Shown one piece after another: positions 25,996 to 34,641 of a stretch of DNA of 64,000 nucleotides. The notes beneath the pieces are model-generated. The model was not told the origin of the DNA. It was given only the letters and a program-made list of their open reading frames with translations, and did no database searches. The position numbers and the translations under genes were made by a program. Position 1 is the first letter of the stretch. Every line of letters starts with the position of its first letter. The stretch is from assembly GCF_006539185.1 (NCBI RefSeq), contig NZ_BJMN01000022.1:62001-126000 (forward strand), read 5' to 3'. This stretch comes from Streptomyces gardneri. GTDB taxonomy: Bacteria; Actinomycetota; Actinomycetes; Streptomycetales; Streptomycetaceae.

Positions 25996-27150
25996 ATGTC
26001 TTCGACCCCCCACCGTGCGCTGCGCGCACTCCTGGCTCTGTGTACCGCCGCCGGGCTCGCCTCTGTCGCCGCTCCGTCCGCCCACGCCGCCGCCTCCTCC
26101 CCCGGCACCGGCCCCACCGCCGTCGTCGCCATGGGCGACAGCTACATCTCCGGCGAGGCCGGGCGCTGGCTGGGCAACAGCCTGACCAACTCCGGCAACC
26201 GCACCGGCACCGACCGCGCCTGGACGGGCAGCGGATACGACCCGTCCCGGGTGTACGGAGCCACCGCGGGCGGCTGCCACCGCTCGGACACCTCCGAGGT
26301 GAAGAGCGCCGGACCGATCGCCTCCTCCCTGATCAACCTCGCCTGCTCCGGGGCGACCACGAAGAACGTCGTCCGGGCCTCCCAGGGCGGCCAGGCCTAC
26401 AAGGGCGAGGCCCCGCAGGCCGACCAGCTGGCGGCCGTGGCCGCCTCGCACGACGTCGAGCTCATCGCGCTCTCCATCGGCGGCAACGACCTCGGCTTCG
26501 CCGACATCATCGCCACCTGCGCGAAGGACTACATCGTCTGGTACTCGTACTGCCACGACGACCAGCAGACCGAGGTCGACGCGAGGATCGACGGCGTGAT
26601 GGCGGACGTCGGCCGCTCGGTCGACGAGATCCGGGCCGTGATGACGGGCGCGGGCTACTCCTCGTCGGACTACCGGATCGTCCTCCAGTCGTACCCCTCC
26701 CCCATCCCGCGCGCCGCCGAGAACCGCTACGCGGAGAGCGGCTGGGCCCGTACCAACACCGGCGGCTGCCCGTTCTGGAACGCGGACGCCGACTGGGCGC
26801 GGGACTCGCTGGTCCCGCAGCTCGCGAACCGGCTGAAGGGCGTCGCGGCGGCCAAGGGCGTGCAGTTCATGGACCTGCGGGACGCCCTCCAGGGCCGCGA
26901 GGTCTGCGCGAAGGCGAGCAAGCAGGTCACGTCGACCGTGCCGGCGTCCGCGACGACGAGCGAGTGGGCGCGCTGGATCGACAGCCAGAGCACCCAGGGC
27001 CTGGTCCAGGAGTCGATGCACCCGAACGCCTACGGCCAGCAGGCCCTGGGCCGCTGCCTCGCCCTCGTCCACGCCCGGCCCACCGGGAACCACAGCTGCA
27101 AGAACACGGCGGGGTCGGGAGCCTCGGGGATGTACCTCACCGCGGGGTGA
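25996..27150 (+). CDS. Secreted SGNH/GDSL-type hydrolase
   Basis: A 384-residue secreted esterase/lipase-type enzyme. The signal peptide spans about residues 1-32 with cleavage likely after AHA. Block I is AMGDSYISGE (nucleophile Ser), block III SIGGNDLGF near 150, and block V MHPNAYGQ near 348 supplies the catalytic Asp/His region (here with Asn between Pro and Ala). Paired cysteines suggest disulfides, as in related Streptomyces SGNH lipases. The ATG at 25996 has AGGAG seven bases upstream. Substrate unknown; it acts outside the cell. Confidence 0.88.
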   Translation: MSSTPHRALRALLALCTAAGLASVAAPSAHAAASSPGTGPTAVVAMGDSYISGEAGRWLGNSLTNSGNRTGTDRAWTGSGYDPSRVYGATAGGCHRSDTSEVKSAGPIASSLINLACSGATTKNVVRASQGGQAYKGEAPQADQLAAVAASHDVELIALSIGGNDLGFADIIATCAKDYIVWYSYCHDDQQTEVDARIDGVMADVGRSVDEIRAVMTGAGYSSSDYRIVLQSYPSPIPRAAENRYAESGWARTNTGGCPFWNADADWARDSLVPQLANRLKGVAAAKGVQFMDLRDALQGREVCAKASKQVTSTVPASATTSEWARWIDSQSTQGLVQESMHPNAYGQQALGRCLALVHARPTGNHSCKNTAGSGASGMYLTAG

Positions 27151-27165
27151 GGCCCGGGCCCCGCT

Positions 27166-28971
27166 TCACGGCGAGGTGACGCCGACGATGCCGAGGGGGC
27201 CGAGGACCCGGGCCGTCTCGTGGCGGTCCGCCTCGGTCATCGCCTTGACCAGGGCGGCCGAGCCGCCGGGCCAGGCGGCCGCCGCCGCGTCGAAGGCGGC
27301 GCGGCGGGACTCCAGGGGCCCCTTCTTGCCGGGCAGTCCGTCGAGGATGTGCAGCGCACGCGCCGAGGTGGGGACCTGGAGGTGGTCCGCCCGCTCGCCC
27401 CTGGCCCGCAGGACGTCGTGGGCGTACTCGCCGACCACGGGGTCGCGCAGGGCTCCCCGGAGGGCCTCGGCCGGGGCGGAGGACGTGTCGAGGAGGGCGA
27501 GGAGACCGCGGGCGGCGGCCGCGTCGGCGGTGCCCGCGTGGGCGGTGCCGAGGGCGGCGAGCAGCTGGGACCAGGCATCGGCGGTGTCCGCGCGCGCGTG
27601 CAGCCAGTCGGCGAGGACGCGCGCGGCGCAGGGCACGGGCCAGCCGGTGGCGGCGGCGACCACGGTCCGCGCGGCCCAGGCGGCCGTCTCGGCCGTGTCG
27701 GGGGCGGCGATGCCGCGCACGCCGAGGAGGTAGCGCAGGACGCCGGCGCCGCGCGGGGTCGGGCCGAAGGCGTCGCCGGCGCGGAAGAGGAGACCGGTGG
27801 TGGCCAGCCGGTCGACGATCGCGGCGAGGTCGCGGGCGGGTCCGGTGAGGCGTTCCCGGTCGGCCTCCGTCAGCTCGGGGGCGCCCAGGAGCCGTACGAG
27901 CTCCTCCGGCGGCGGGGTCGTGTACGCGGCGGGGGCCTCGTCCGGCACCGGCACGGGCAGGTCCTCCACGGCCGGGTCGACGGTCCAGTCCTCGTACTCG
28001 GCGGCCTTGCGGGCGACGGAATCGGCGGAGCAGCCGCGTTGGTAGACGACGTACAGCAGGTGCGCCGCCTCGCCGCTGTAGGGCCCGCCCTCCTCGGCGA
28101 TGGCCTCGACGGCGGCGGCGAGCGCGTCGGCGTCCTCCTCGACGGCCCCCGGCCCGCTCGGCGCCTCGACGGCGGGCGGCGGGGGCACGGGGGCGGTGGT
28201 GTCGCCGTAGTAGTCGAGGTGCTCGCCGAGGAGGGCGTCGGCGAGGACGAGGTGGGGGAAGGCGTCGGGGCCGGGGGCGAAGCGGGCGTACGGTCCGGCC
28301 AGCTGTTCGGCGAGCCCGGCGGCGGTCCACCGGTCGAGGAGCGCGGCGGCCACCTGCCCGATCCCGGTGGCGACGTCGTGGTCGCTGAGGAGCGGCCCGG
28401 CGGTCGGGGCGGTTTCGGCGTCGCGTACGTACGCCCGGGTGAGCGCCTCGGCGAGCAGGACGTCGGCGAGGGCCGTGCGGCCCATCAGATCGGCCCGTCG
28501 CACGCCGTCGGGGAGCGGCGCGCCGTCGAGGGCGGCGAGGCGGCGGCGTACGTCGTCGGGGTCGGCGAGGTCGGTGCCGCAGGCCCGCAGCAGGGAGGCG
28601 TACCAGCGGTGCCAGGTGAGGTTTCCGGGGTCGTTCATGGCGCGCTCGAAGTCGGGTGCGGCCTCCGCGACGACGGCGACGACCCGCTCGCCCCGCCCTC
28701 CGTCGAACCGGGCGGCGAGCGCCCCGATCACGGCCGGATACGCGCCGAGGTCCCCGGGCGCCGCGTACACGAACGCCGGAAGGTCCTCCACGAGGAGGTG
28801 CCGGACGAGCCCGGGCGTCGGCTCGGGCAGCCCGCTCCCCCGGTCCGCCCCGCGCAGGGCGAGCAGTCCCAGGACCGCTTCGGCGGCACGCGTGAAGACG
28901 GGGTCGCGGCGCTCGGGCGTTCCGTCGAGGAAGCTGTCGAGCCCGGTGTTGGTGAGAACGGTCTCGGCCAC
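27166..28971 (-). CDS. Large hypothetical protein, no recognised domain
   Basis: A 601-residue soluble protein I cannot assign. It is rich in Ala, Asp and Leu and largely helical, with repeated short helical segments (for example RGLLALLDTSSAPAEALRGALRDPVVGEYAHDVL) that look like alpha-solenoid or TPR-like repeats. A Pro-rich, acidic linker (PVPPPPAVEAPSGPGAVEEDAD) near residues 262-285 divides it in two. There is no signal peptide or membrane segment, so it is probably cytoplasmic. The start is uncertain; the GTG at 28969-28971 with GGGAA before it is the best candidate. It is convergent with the SGNH hydrolase, only 15 bp apart. Confidence 0.65.
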   Translation of the reverse strand: MAETVLTNTGLDSFLDGTPERRDPVFTRAAEAVLGLLALRGADRGSGLPEPTPGLVRHLLVEDLPAFVYAAPGDLGAYPAVIGALAARFDGGRGERVVAVVAEAAPDFERAMNDPGNLTWHRWYASLLRACGTDLADPDDVRRRLAALDGAPLPDGVRRADLMGRTALADVLLAEALTRAYVRDAETAPTAGPLLSDHDVATGIGQVAAALLDRWTAAGLAEQLAGPYARFAPGPDAFPHLVLADALLGEHLDYYGDTTAPVPPPPAVEAPSGPGAVEEDADALAAAVEAIAEEGGPYSGEAAHLLYVVYQRGCSADSVARKAAEYEDWTVDPAVEDLPVPVPDEAPAAYTTPPPEELVRLLGAPELTEADRERLTGPARDLAAIVDRLATTGLLFRAGDAFGPTPRGAGVLRYLLGVRGIAAPDTAETAAWAARTVVAAATGWPVPCAARVLADWLHARADTADAWSQLLAALGTAHAGTADAAAARGLLALLDTSSAPAEALRGALRDPVVGEYAHDVLRARGERADHLQVPTSARALHILDGLPGKKGPLESRRAAFDAAAAAWPGGSAALVKAMTEADRHETARVLGPLGIVGVTSP

Positions 28972-29023
28972 GCTTCCCAGGGTAATTCCGGGGAGGAGAT
29001 TCCGGGCATGCGAGACATCCGGG

Positions 29024-29983
29024 TCAGCGCACCACCACCACGCGGGGCGCCGAGAAGTCACCCCAGGTGCCGTCGGGAAGTTGGGCGCGGAGGGTGACGG
29101 TGTAGCGGGTGCCCGGGGGGTCCTGGACGGGGAAGGTGTAGGTGGCGCGGGCCGGGGGTGGGGTGGTGCCCCAGACGATGGTGGTGGCGAGGCGGCCGTT
29201 CAGGTGGAGTTGGTGGTGGGTGACGGGGGCTCCGGTGTCCGGCGGGGTCCAGGTGAGAGTGATCTCGCCGCCGGCGGCCATGGCGGTGAGCTCCTCGGGC
29301 GCGGTGTTCGGGGGTGCACCGGGCGCGGGGGCGGTGGTGAGCTCGACGCGGGGACCGTCCGGGGAGGAGTTCTCGGCGGCGTCGCGGGCGCGGACCGTGA
29401 ACGCGTAGGCGGTGCCGGGGCGCAGGCCGGTGACGTGGGCGGTGGTGGCGGTGCCGGGGGCGGAGTGGATGCGGGTGTCGGCCTGGTAGACGTCGTACGC
29501 GGTGACACGGGTGTCGTCGCGGGACGGGGTCCAGGTGAGGGTTGCGGCGCGGCTGCCGTCGGCGATGGCGCGGAGCGTCCTCGGGGCGGTGGGGGGCGTG
29601 CGGTCCTCGGTGTCCGCGGGGAGGGTGGTCGCGGTGACGGTGGCGCTGGGGGGCGAGGCGTTTCCTGCGGCGTCGCGGGCGCGGACGGTGAAGGCGTGCC
29701 GGGTGGCGGGCGCGAGGCCGACGACGTCGGTCATCAGGGTGGTGGCGGGGAGGTCCTTGATCTTGCGCCCCTCGCGGTAGACGGCGTAGCCGGTGACGGC
29801 CCGGTCGTCGGTGGCGGCGCTCCACATGACGTGGACGGTGCTCGCGCTGCCGGCGGTGGCGGTGACCCCGGTCGGGACGGTCGGGGCGACGGTGTCCTCC
29901 GGCGGGGGTCCCGGGGCACCCGAGCAGGCGGAGAGCGTAAGCATCAGGATGGTCAACAGGCTTGCGGCGAGCGGGCGTTGCAC
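29024..29983 (-). CDS. Lipoprotein with three fibronectin type III domains
   Basis: A 319-residue lipoprotein: signal peptide with lipobox LSAC ending near residue 20, a Pro-rich stalk, then three FN3 domains at about 32-120, 128-217 and 225-319. Each shows the FN3 pattern (PTVPTGVTATAG, TVHVMWSAATDD, TGYAVYREG, AFTVRARDAAGN). FN3 domains mediate protein or carbohydrate contact and are common in actinobacterial surface enzymes, but no catalytic module is attached. The GTG start follows GGAGGG by six bases. Function at the cell surface is unknown. Confidence 0.85.
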   Translation of the reverse strand: MQRPLAASLLTILMLTLSACSGAPGPPPEDTVAPTVPTGVTATAGSASTVHVMWSAATDDRAVTGYAVYREGRKIKDLPATTLMTDVVGLAPATRHAFTVRARDAAGNASPPSATVTATTLPADTEDRTPPTAPRTLRAIADGSRAATLTWTPSRDDTRVTAYDVYQADTRIHSAPGTATTAHVTGLRPGTAYAFTVRARDAAENSSPDGPRVELTTAPAPGAPPNTAPEELTAMAAGGEITLTWTPPDTGAPVTHHQLHLNGRLATTIVWGTTPPPARATYTFPVQDPPGTRYTVTLRAQLPDGTWGDFSAPRVVVVR

Positions 29984-30126
29984 GGGAAGCCCTCCGTCCG
30001 TCGAAAAGGTCCAGACCTATATCGCACAGGCGGGCCGACCCCGGCAAGAGGGTGCGCCGGAGGGCGTTGTCAGTGGCGTCCGCTTCACTGGAATCGTCAC
30101 GCTCCGTAGTCGATCCAGGGGGAATC

Positions 30127-30705
30127 ATGACGGACCGTACGACCTATGTGACGCTCGCCGGTGTGCGCGGCCGCGGCTGGACCGACTCGATGGTCCGGGA
30201 CCTGCTCGGCTCGCCCGACGTGCAGGGCCGCGATCCGCGCCGCTGGTCCCTCGCGCCCGTGCGGCTCTATCTCCTGGTCCGGGTGGAGACGGTGGAGCGG
30301 ACGGCCGAGTTCGCCGCGGCCTCCCTGCTGTCGAAGGCCCGGTCCGCGGCCGCCGGGATGTACGCGGAGCGGCGGCGGGCCGCCGTGCTCACCGCGATCC
30401 GGGCCGCGCCGATCGAGGTGCCGCTGCTCCCCGGCCCCGAGCTGGAGCGGCGGGCCGTCCGCCACCGGCACCTGCTGGGCGCGCGGGGCCCCGGCGACGC
30501 CCCTCGGGGGGCGCTCGTGCGGTGGCAGGTGAGCTATCTGCGGCAGGCCCTCGCGCGGTACGAGTCGCTGCTCGACGGGTTGTACGGGGAGACCGGCCGC
30601 GGGGACGCCGAGCGGCTGCTGCGGCGGCGGCTGTACGAGGCGATCGCCGCCGCATACCCGGCGCTGGCCCAGGAGTGCCTGCGGCGGATCGCGGTGGAGG
30701 GGTGA
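30127..30705 (+). CDS. Hypothetical protein, possible nucleic-acid-associated
   Basis: A 192-residue Arg- and Ala-rich protein of unknown family. It begins MTDRTTYVTLAGVRGRGWTDSMVRDLLGSPD, which resembles the N-terminus of small Streptomyces proteins that recognise their own partner domain, followed by RRWSLAPVRLYLLVRVE and long helical segments. There is no signal peptide or membrane segment. GGGGGAA precedes the ATG. It is divergent from the FN3 lipoprotein and convergent with the racemase gene, so context gives no functional hint. Confidence 0.6.
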   Translation: MTDRTTYVTLAGVRGRGWTDSMVRDLLGSPDVQGRDPRRWSLAPVRLYLLVRVETVERTAEFAAASLLSKARSAAAGMYAERRRAAVLTAIRAAPIEVPLLPGPELERRAVRHRHLLGARGPGDAPRGALVRWQVSYLRQALARYESLLDGLYGETGRGDAERLLRRRLYEAIAAAYPALAQECLRRIAVEG

Positions 30706-30742
30706 AGGAGGGAGCCGTGCGGAGTGCGGCGCTGAGGAAGGG

Positions 30743-31390
30743 TCAGTCCGTCGCCGGCAGGCGGGTGAGGGCGCGGCAGGCCGCCGGGATCGGGGCGACG
30801 ACCTCGACCGCGCACCGCGCGCGCAGCGCCTCGGCGGCCTCGCCGAGCGGGCCGCCGCCGATGACGACGGCGCGCGCCCCGTCCCGTTCGACGCAGGCCC
30901 GGACCGCGCGCTCCAGCCGGTCGAGGAGCAACACGGGGTCGGCGGAGAGGCGTTCGGGGGCGCCGGCGGTGAGCCGGATGCCCGTGTACCGGGCGGCGAG
31001 GCCGAGGGCCGCCACCCGCTCGGCGATGGCGTCGGCGAGGAGCGGCGTGGTGGTGGCGACGCCGAACGGCCTGCCGCCGGCGGCAGCCTCCAGGAGGGCC
31101 GCCTCGCCGAGTCCCGCCACGGGCAGACCGGTCGCGGCCCGCAGCGCGTCCAGGCCGGGGTCGCCGAAGGCGCCGACGAGGAGCGCCGCACAGTCGCCCT
31201 CGGCGGCGGCCCGGAGTCCGGCGGCGAGCACCTCGGGGGCGGCGGCGCGCAGGGCGGCGGGGTCGGTCAGCATGAGCGGGCCCCGGGCCACGGTGACGCC
31301 CCGGACCGGGAGGGCCTGCCCCAGGGTCCGCCGGGCGATCGCGGTCATCATCGCGGTCGTCGCCGTGGAGGTGTTGGGGTTGATCAGCAC
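30743..31390 (-). CDS. Asp/Glu/hydantoin racemase family protein (possible allantoin racemase)
   Basis: A 215-residue protein of the Asp/Glu racemase superfamily. It opens with LINPNTSTATT, and two catalytic-cysteine regions are expected near GDCAALLVGAFGDPGLDAL (Cys in EGDC) and RARCAVEVVAPIPAACRAL. Relatives include hydantoin and allantoin racemases, which convert R-allantoin formed spontaneously into the S isomer used by allantoinase. It follows a purine permease by 62 bp on the same strand, which supports an allantoin role. The GTG at 31388-31390 was chosen because GGGG precedes it and the family motif follows at once. Confidence 0.7.
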   Translation of the reverse strand: MLINPNTSTATTAMMTAIARRTLGQALPVRGVTVARGPLMLTDPAALRAAAPEVLAAGLRAAAEGDCAALLVGAFGDPGLDALRAATGLPVAGLGEAALLEAAAGGRPFGVATTTPLLADAIAERVAALGLAARYTGIRLTAGAPERLSADPVLLLDRLERAVRACVERDGARAVVIGGGPLGEAAEALRARCAVEVVAPIPAACRALTRLPATD

Positions 31391-31452
31391 GACGGCCCCG
31401 GGCCCCGCGGCGTGCGCGGGGACCGGGGCTGACGGTGGGGCGACGAGCGGGT

Positions 31453-32901
31453 TCAGTGGACGTGCGCCGCCTTCGCCGTGGCGCTGCCGGAGATGTCCTC
31501 GCCCGGCTCCATCGGTGCGGTGACCTGGTCGTCGTCCTTGCCGCTGCCCAGGTGGTTGAAGACCACGTTGAGCAGGACGGCCGCGACACAGCCGGTGGAG
31601 ATGCCGGAGTCCAGGATGATCTTCGCGGTCTCCGGGAAGGCGTGGTAGAACTCCGGCGCCGTGATCGGGATGATGCCGACGGCCAGCGAGACGGCCACGA
31701 TCAGCACGTTGTTGTCCTTCTCCAGGCCGGCCTTGACCAGGGTCTGGATGCCGCTGGCAGCGACCGAGCCGAAGAGGACGACGCCCGCGCCGCCGAGGAC
31801 CGGCCGGGGCACGACCGAGATCAGCGAGGCGGCGACCGGGGACAGCCCCATCAGGACCAGGAAGCCACCGCCGCAGGCCACGACGAAGCGGCTGCGGATC
31901 CTGGTCATGGCGACCAGACCGATGTTCTGGGCGAAGGCGCTGCACATGAAGCCGTTGAAGAGGGGGCTGATGGCGGAGCCGAGGGTGTCGGCGCGCAGGC
32001 CGGCCGCGATGGTCTTCTCGTCGGCAGGACGGTCCACGATCTCGCCGAGCGCCAGCATGTCGGCGGTCGACTCGGTCATGGAGACCAGCATGACCACGCA
32101 CATGGAGATGATCGCGGCGAGCGCGAACTGCGGGGCGCCGAAGTGGAACGGGGACGGGAAGCCGACGATGTCCGCCTCGGTCACCGGGGAGAAGTCGGTG
32201 ACCCCGAACGGTATGGCGATGAGCGTGCCGATGACGAGGCCGACCAGGACGGCGACCTGCTTGAGGAAGCCGCGGGTGAAGCGGCGCAGCAGCAGCACCA
32301 CGACGAGCGTGATGGCGGCGAGCGAGAGGAAGGTCGTCGAACCGTAGTCCTCGGCCTTGGGGTTGGGCCCCTGGGCCCAGCCGAAGGCGACCGGGAGGAG
32401 GGAGACACCGATGAGGGTGATCACCGTGCCGGTGACGACCGGCGGGAAGAACCGCACGAGCCGGGAGAACCAGGGGGCGGCGAGGAATCCGAGCAGTCCG
32501 GCGACGATGATCGCGCCGAAGATGACGGGCAGGGCGTCGGACTTGTCGTCGGTCGTGTCGACGATCGCGAGCATCGGGGCGACGCCGGCGAACGTGACAC
32601 CGTTGACGAACGGGAGCCGGGCGCCGATCTTCCAGATCCCGAGCGTCTGGAGGAAGGTCGCGAGACCGGCGGTGAAGAGACTCGCGCCGGTCAGGAAGGT
32701 GAGTTCGGTGCCGGAGAGGCCGACGGCCGCTCCGACGATCAGGGGCGGGGCGACGACGCCCGCGTACATGGCGGCCACGTGCTGGAGGCCGCTGGTAGCC
32801 ATCTTCAGTGGGGGCAGCGTCTCGTCGACCGGATGCTTCTCACGGTCTTCGGGGGCGGAGCCGGTGTCTTGTGCATTGCGAACCTGGGGCTTGGCGGCCA
32901 C
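31453..32901 (-). CDS. NCS2 uracil/xanthine permease (first copy)
   Basis: A 482-residue nucleobase:cation symporter-2 protein with about 14 hydrophobic segments. Family features are QHVAAMYAGVVAPPLIVG near residue 40, the signature SMTESTADMLALGEI near 250, FNGFMCSAFAQNIGLVAMT and GISTGCVAAVLLNVVFN at the end. The TESTxD-type motif matches xanthine/urate carriers better than uracil carriers. The GTG start has GGAGG seven bases upstream. It lies between a terminator and the racemase gene and probably forms a two-gene unit with it. It is clearly paralogous to the permease at 34642-36048. Confidence 0.9.
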   Translation of the reverse strand: MAAKPQVRNAQDTGSAPEDREKHPVDETLPPLKMATSGLQHVAAMYAGVVAPPLIVGAAVGLSGTELTFLTGASLFTAGLATFLQTLGIWKIGARLPFVNGVTFAGVAPMLAIVDTTDDKSDALPVIFGAIIVAGLLGFLAAPWFSRLVRFFPPVVTGTVITLIGVSLLPVAFGWAQGPNPKAEDYGSTTFLSLAAITLVVVLLLRRFTRGFLKQVAVLVGLVIGTLIAIPFGVTDFSPVTEADIVGFPSPFHFGAPQFALAAIISMCVVMLVSMTESTADMLALGEIVDRPADEKTIAAGLRADTLGSAISPLFNGFMCSAFAQNIGLVAMTRIRSRFVVACGGGFLVLMGLSPVAASLISVVPRPVLGGAGVVLFGSVAASGIQTLVKAGLEKDNNVLIVAVSLAVGIIPITAPEFYHAFPETAKIILDSGISTGCVAAVLLNVVFNHLGSGKDDDQVTAPMEPGEDISGSATAKAAHVH

Positions 32902-33085
32902 GGCGGTTCCTCCGGTCGGTTACACGTCGGCGGTGACGCGGGGTTCAGGGAGGTGGTGCGATGCGGTGCTAAGTACAGGAGGTGCGGCTCGTTGCGAAGT
33001 GCTGGGGTGGAGCGGGTGCGCGCGGGGAGGAGGCGCTGCGCGGGGACGGGTGCCCGGATGGGGGTGGGGGCGTGGTTCACCTTCC

Positions 33086-33124
33086 CGGGAGGTGCCGTAC
33101 GTCTTCTTCGTACGGCACCTCCCG
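33086..33124 (-). terminator. Terminator after 8-oxoguanine deaminase
   Basis: A 16-bp perfect stem (33086-33101 with 33109-33124) with a 7-base loop lies 80 bp beyond the deaminase stop on the minus strand. It should end the uraD-hiuH-uox-permease-deaminase transcript. The rest of 32902-33204 is presumably the promoter of the permease downstream; no gene or clear operator is visible there. Confidence 0.85.
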
Positions 33125-33204
33125 GTCGGGCTGCCGCGAACCCCGCTCGGGTCCGCGGCGACCGACCGAGGGCCGTCCCCCTCGGTCGGACTCCATGGGG
33201 AGGG

Positions 33205-34593
33205 TCAGCTCTGGGCCGTGATACGGGCCAGGCGCTGCGCCTCCGCGCGCGCGTCGCGCGCGATCTGCTCCTCGTCGGCGAACAGCAGTCGGTTGTTCTC
33301 GACGATCTGCTTGCCGTTGACGAAGGAGGCGGTGACCGGGGCCGCGGCGCCGAAGACGATCGCGGTGACCGGGTCGGCGATCGAGGAGTGGCCGAGGCCG
33401 TCGATCTTCCAGAGGACGAAGTCGGCGAGCTTGCCGGCTTCGAGGGAGCCGATGTTGTCGGCGCGGCCGAGGACCTGCGCACCGCCGTAGGTGCCGAGGC
33501 GCAGGGCCTGGCGGGCGTTGAGCGCGGCCTCGCGGTGGGCGCCGAGTCGGTTGATGAGGAGCGCGTTGCGCAGCTCGGTGTGGAGCTCGCCGGACTCGTT
33601 GGACGCGGTGCCGTCGACGCCGAGGCCGACCGGCACGCCCGCCTTCAGCATGTCCGGTACGCGGGCGATGCCGGCGGCGAGGCGCGCGTTGGAGGAGGGA
33701 CAGTGCGCCACACCCGTGCCGGTGCGGGCGAAGGCGGCGATGTCGGAGTCGTTCATGTGGACGCAGTGCGCCATCCACACGTCCTCGCCGAGGAAGCCGG
33801 TGGACTCGAAGTAGTCCGTCGGGCCCATGCCGAAGAGCTCGTGGCAGAACTTCTCCTCCTCCACGGTCTCCGAGCCGTGGGTGTGCATGCGCACCCCGAG
33901 CCGGCGGGCCAGCTCGGCACCCTGCTTGAGGAGCTGGGTGGAGATGGAGAAGGGGGAGCAGGGGGCGACGGCCACCTGGGTCATCGCGTCGAAGGAGGCG
34001 TCGTGGAACTTCCTGACGGTCTCCTCGGTCGCGGCGAGCGCGCCCTCGGTGGTCTCGACGGCGAAGTCGGGCGGCAGGAAGCCGTCCTTCTCGCTCATGT
34101 CCATCGAGCCGCGGGCGAGGGTGAAGCGGACGCCCATGTCGGAGGCGGCGCCGATGATGGCGCCGGACAGGTCACCGGAGTTCTTCGGGTAGACGTAGTG
34201 GTGGTCCATGGCGGTGGTGACACCACCGCGGGCCATCATCGCCAGGGAGCCCTGGGCGGCCACGCGGACCATCGACTCGTCGATGCGCGACCAGGTCGGG
34301 TAGAGCGCGACCAGCCAGTTGAAGAGGTTGTGGTCGGTGGCCAGGCCCCGGGTGATCCACTGGTAGAAGTGGTGGTGGGTGTTGACCAGACCGGGCGTCA
34401 CCAGATGACCGGTGGCGTCGATCCGGCGGACCACGTTCTCCAGGCCCTCGGGCGCCTTGCCGGCACCGATGGACTCGATCCTGTTGTCGGCGACGACGAG
34501 GTAGCCGGAGGCGTACTCGGTGTCGTTCGCGTCGACGGTCGCGATCGCCGCGTTCTCGATGACGATGCGCTGGGCTGCCGAAGGTGCTGCCAT
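33205..34593 (-). CDS. 8-oxoguanine deaminase
   Basis: A 462-residue amidohydrolase of the ATZ/TRZ (cytosine deaminase-like) group. Metal-binding motifs are VNTHHHFYQ near residue 70, HTHGSETVEEE near 235, WMAHCVHM near 270 and GLGVDGTASNES near 325. The HHFYQW variant and the VTTAMDHHYVYP segment are typical of 8-oxoguanine deaminases, which convert 8-oxoguanine to urate. That activity fits this uricolytic operon exactly. The ATG at 34591-34593 follows GAAGGAAG by eight bases. Guanine deaminase or another purine specificity remains possible. Confidence 0.85.
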   Translation of the reverse strand: MAAPSAAQRIVIENAAIATVDANDTEYASGYLVVADNRIESIGAGKAPEGLENVVRRIDATGHLVTPGLVNTHHHFYQWITRGLATDHNLFNWLVALYPTWSRIDESMVRVAAQGSLAMMARGGVTTAMDHHYVYPKNSGDLSGAIIGAASDMGVRFTLARGSMDMSEKDGFLPPDFAVETTEGALAATEETVRKFHDASFDAMTQVAVAPCSPFSISTQLLKQGAELARRLGVRMHTHGSETVEEEKFCHELFGMGPTDYFESTGFLGEDVWMAHCVHMNDSDIAAFARTGTGVAHCPSSNARLAAGIARVPDMLKAGVPVGLGVDGTASNESGELHTELRNALLINRLGAHREAALNARQALRLGTYGGAQVLGRADNIGSLEAGKLADFVLWKIDGLGHSSIADPVTAIVFGAAAPVTASFVNGKQIVENNRLLFADEEQIARDARAEAQRLARITAQS

Positions 34594-34641
34594 GGCGGTG
34601 CTTCCTTCATTCCTCGGGGGTGGTGTGGGCACGGCAGGACC

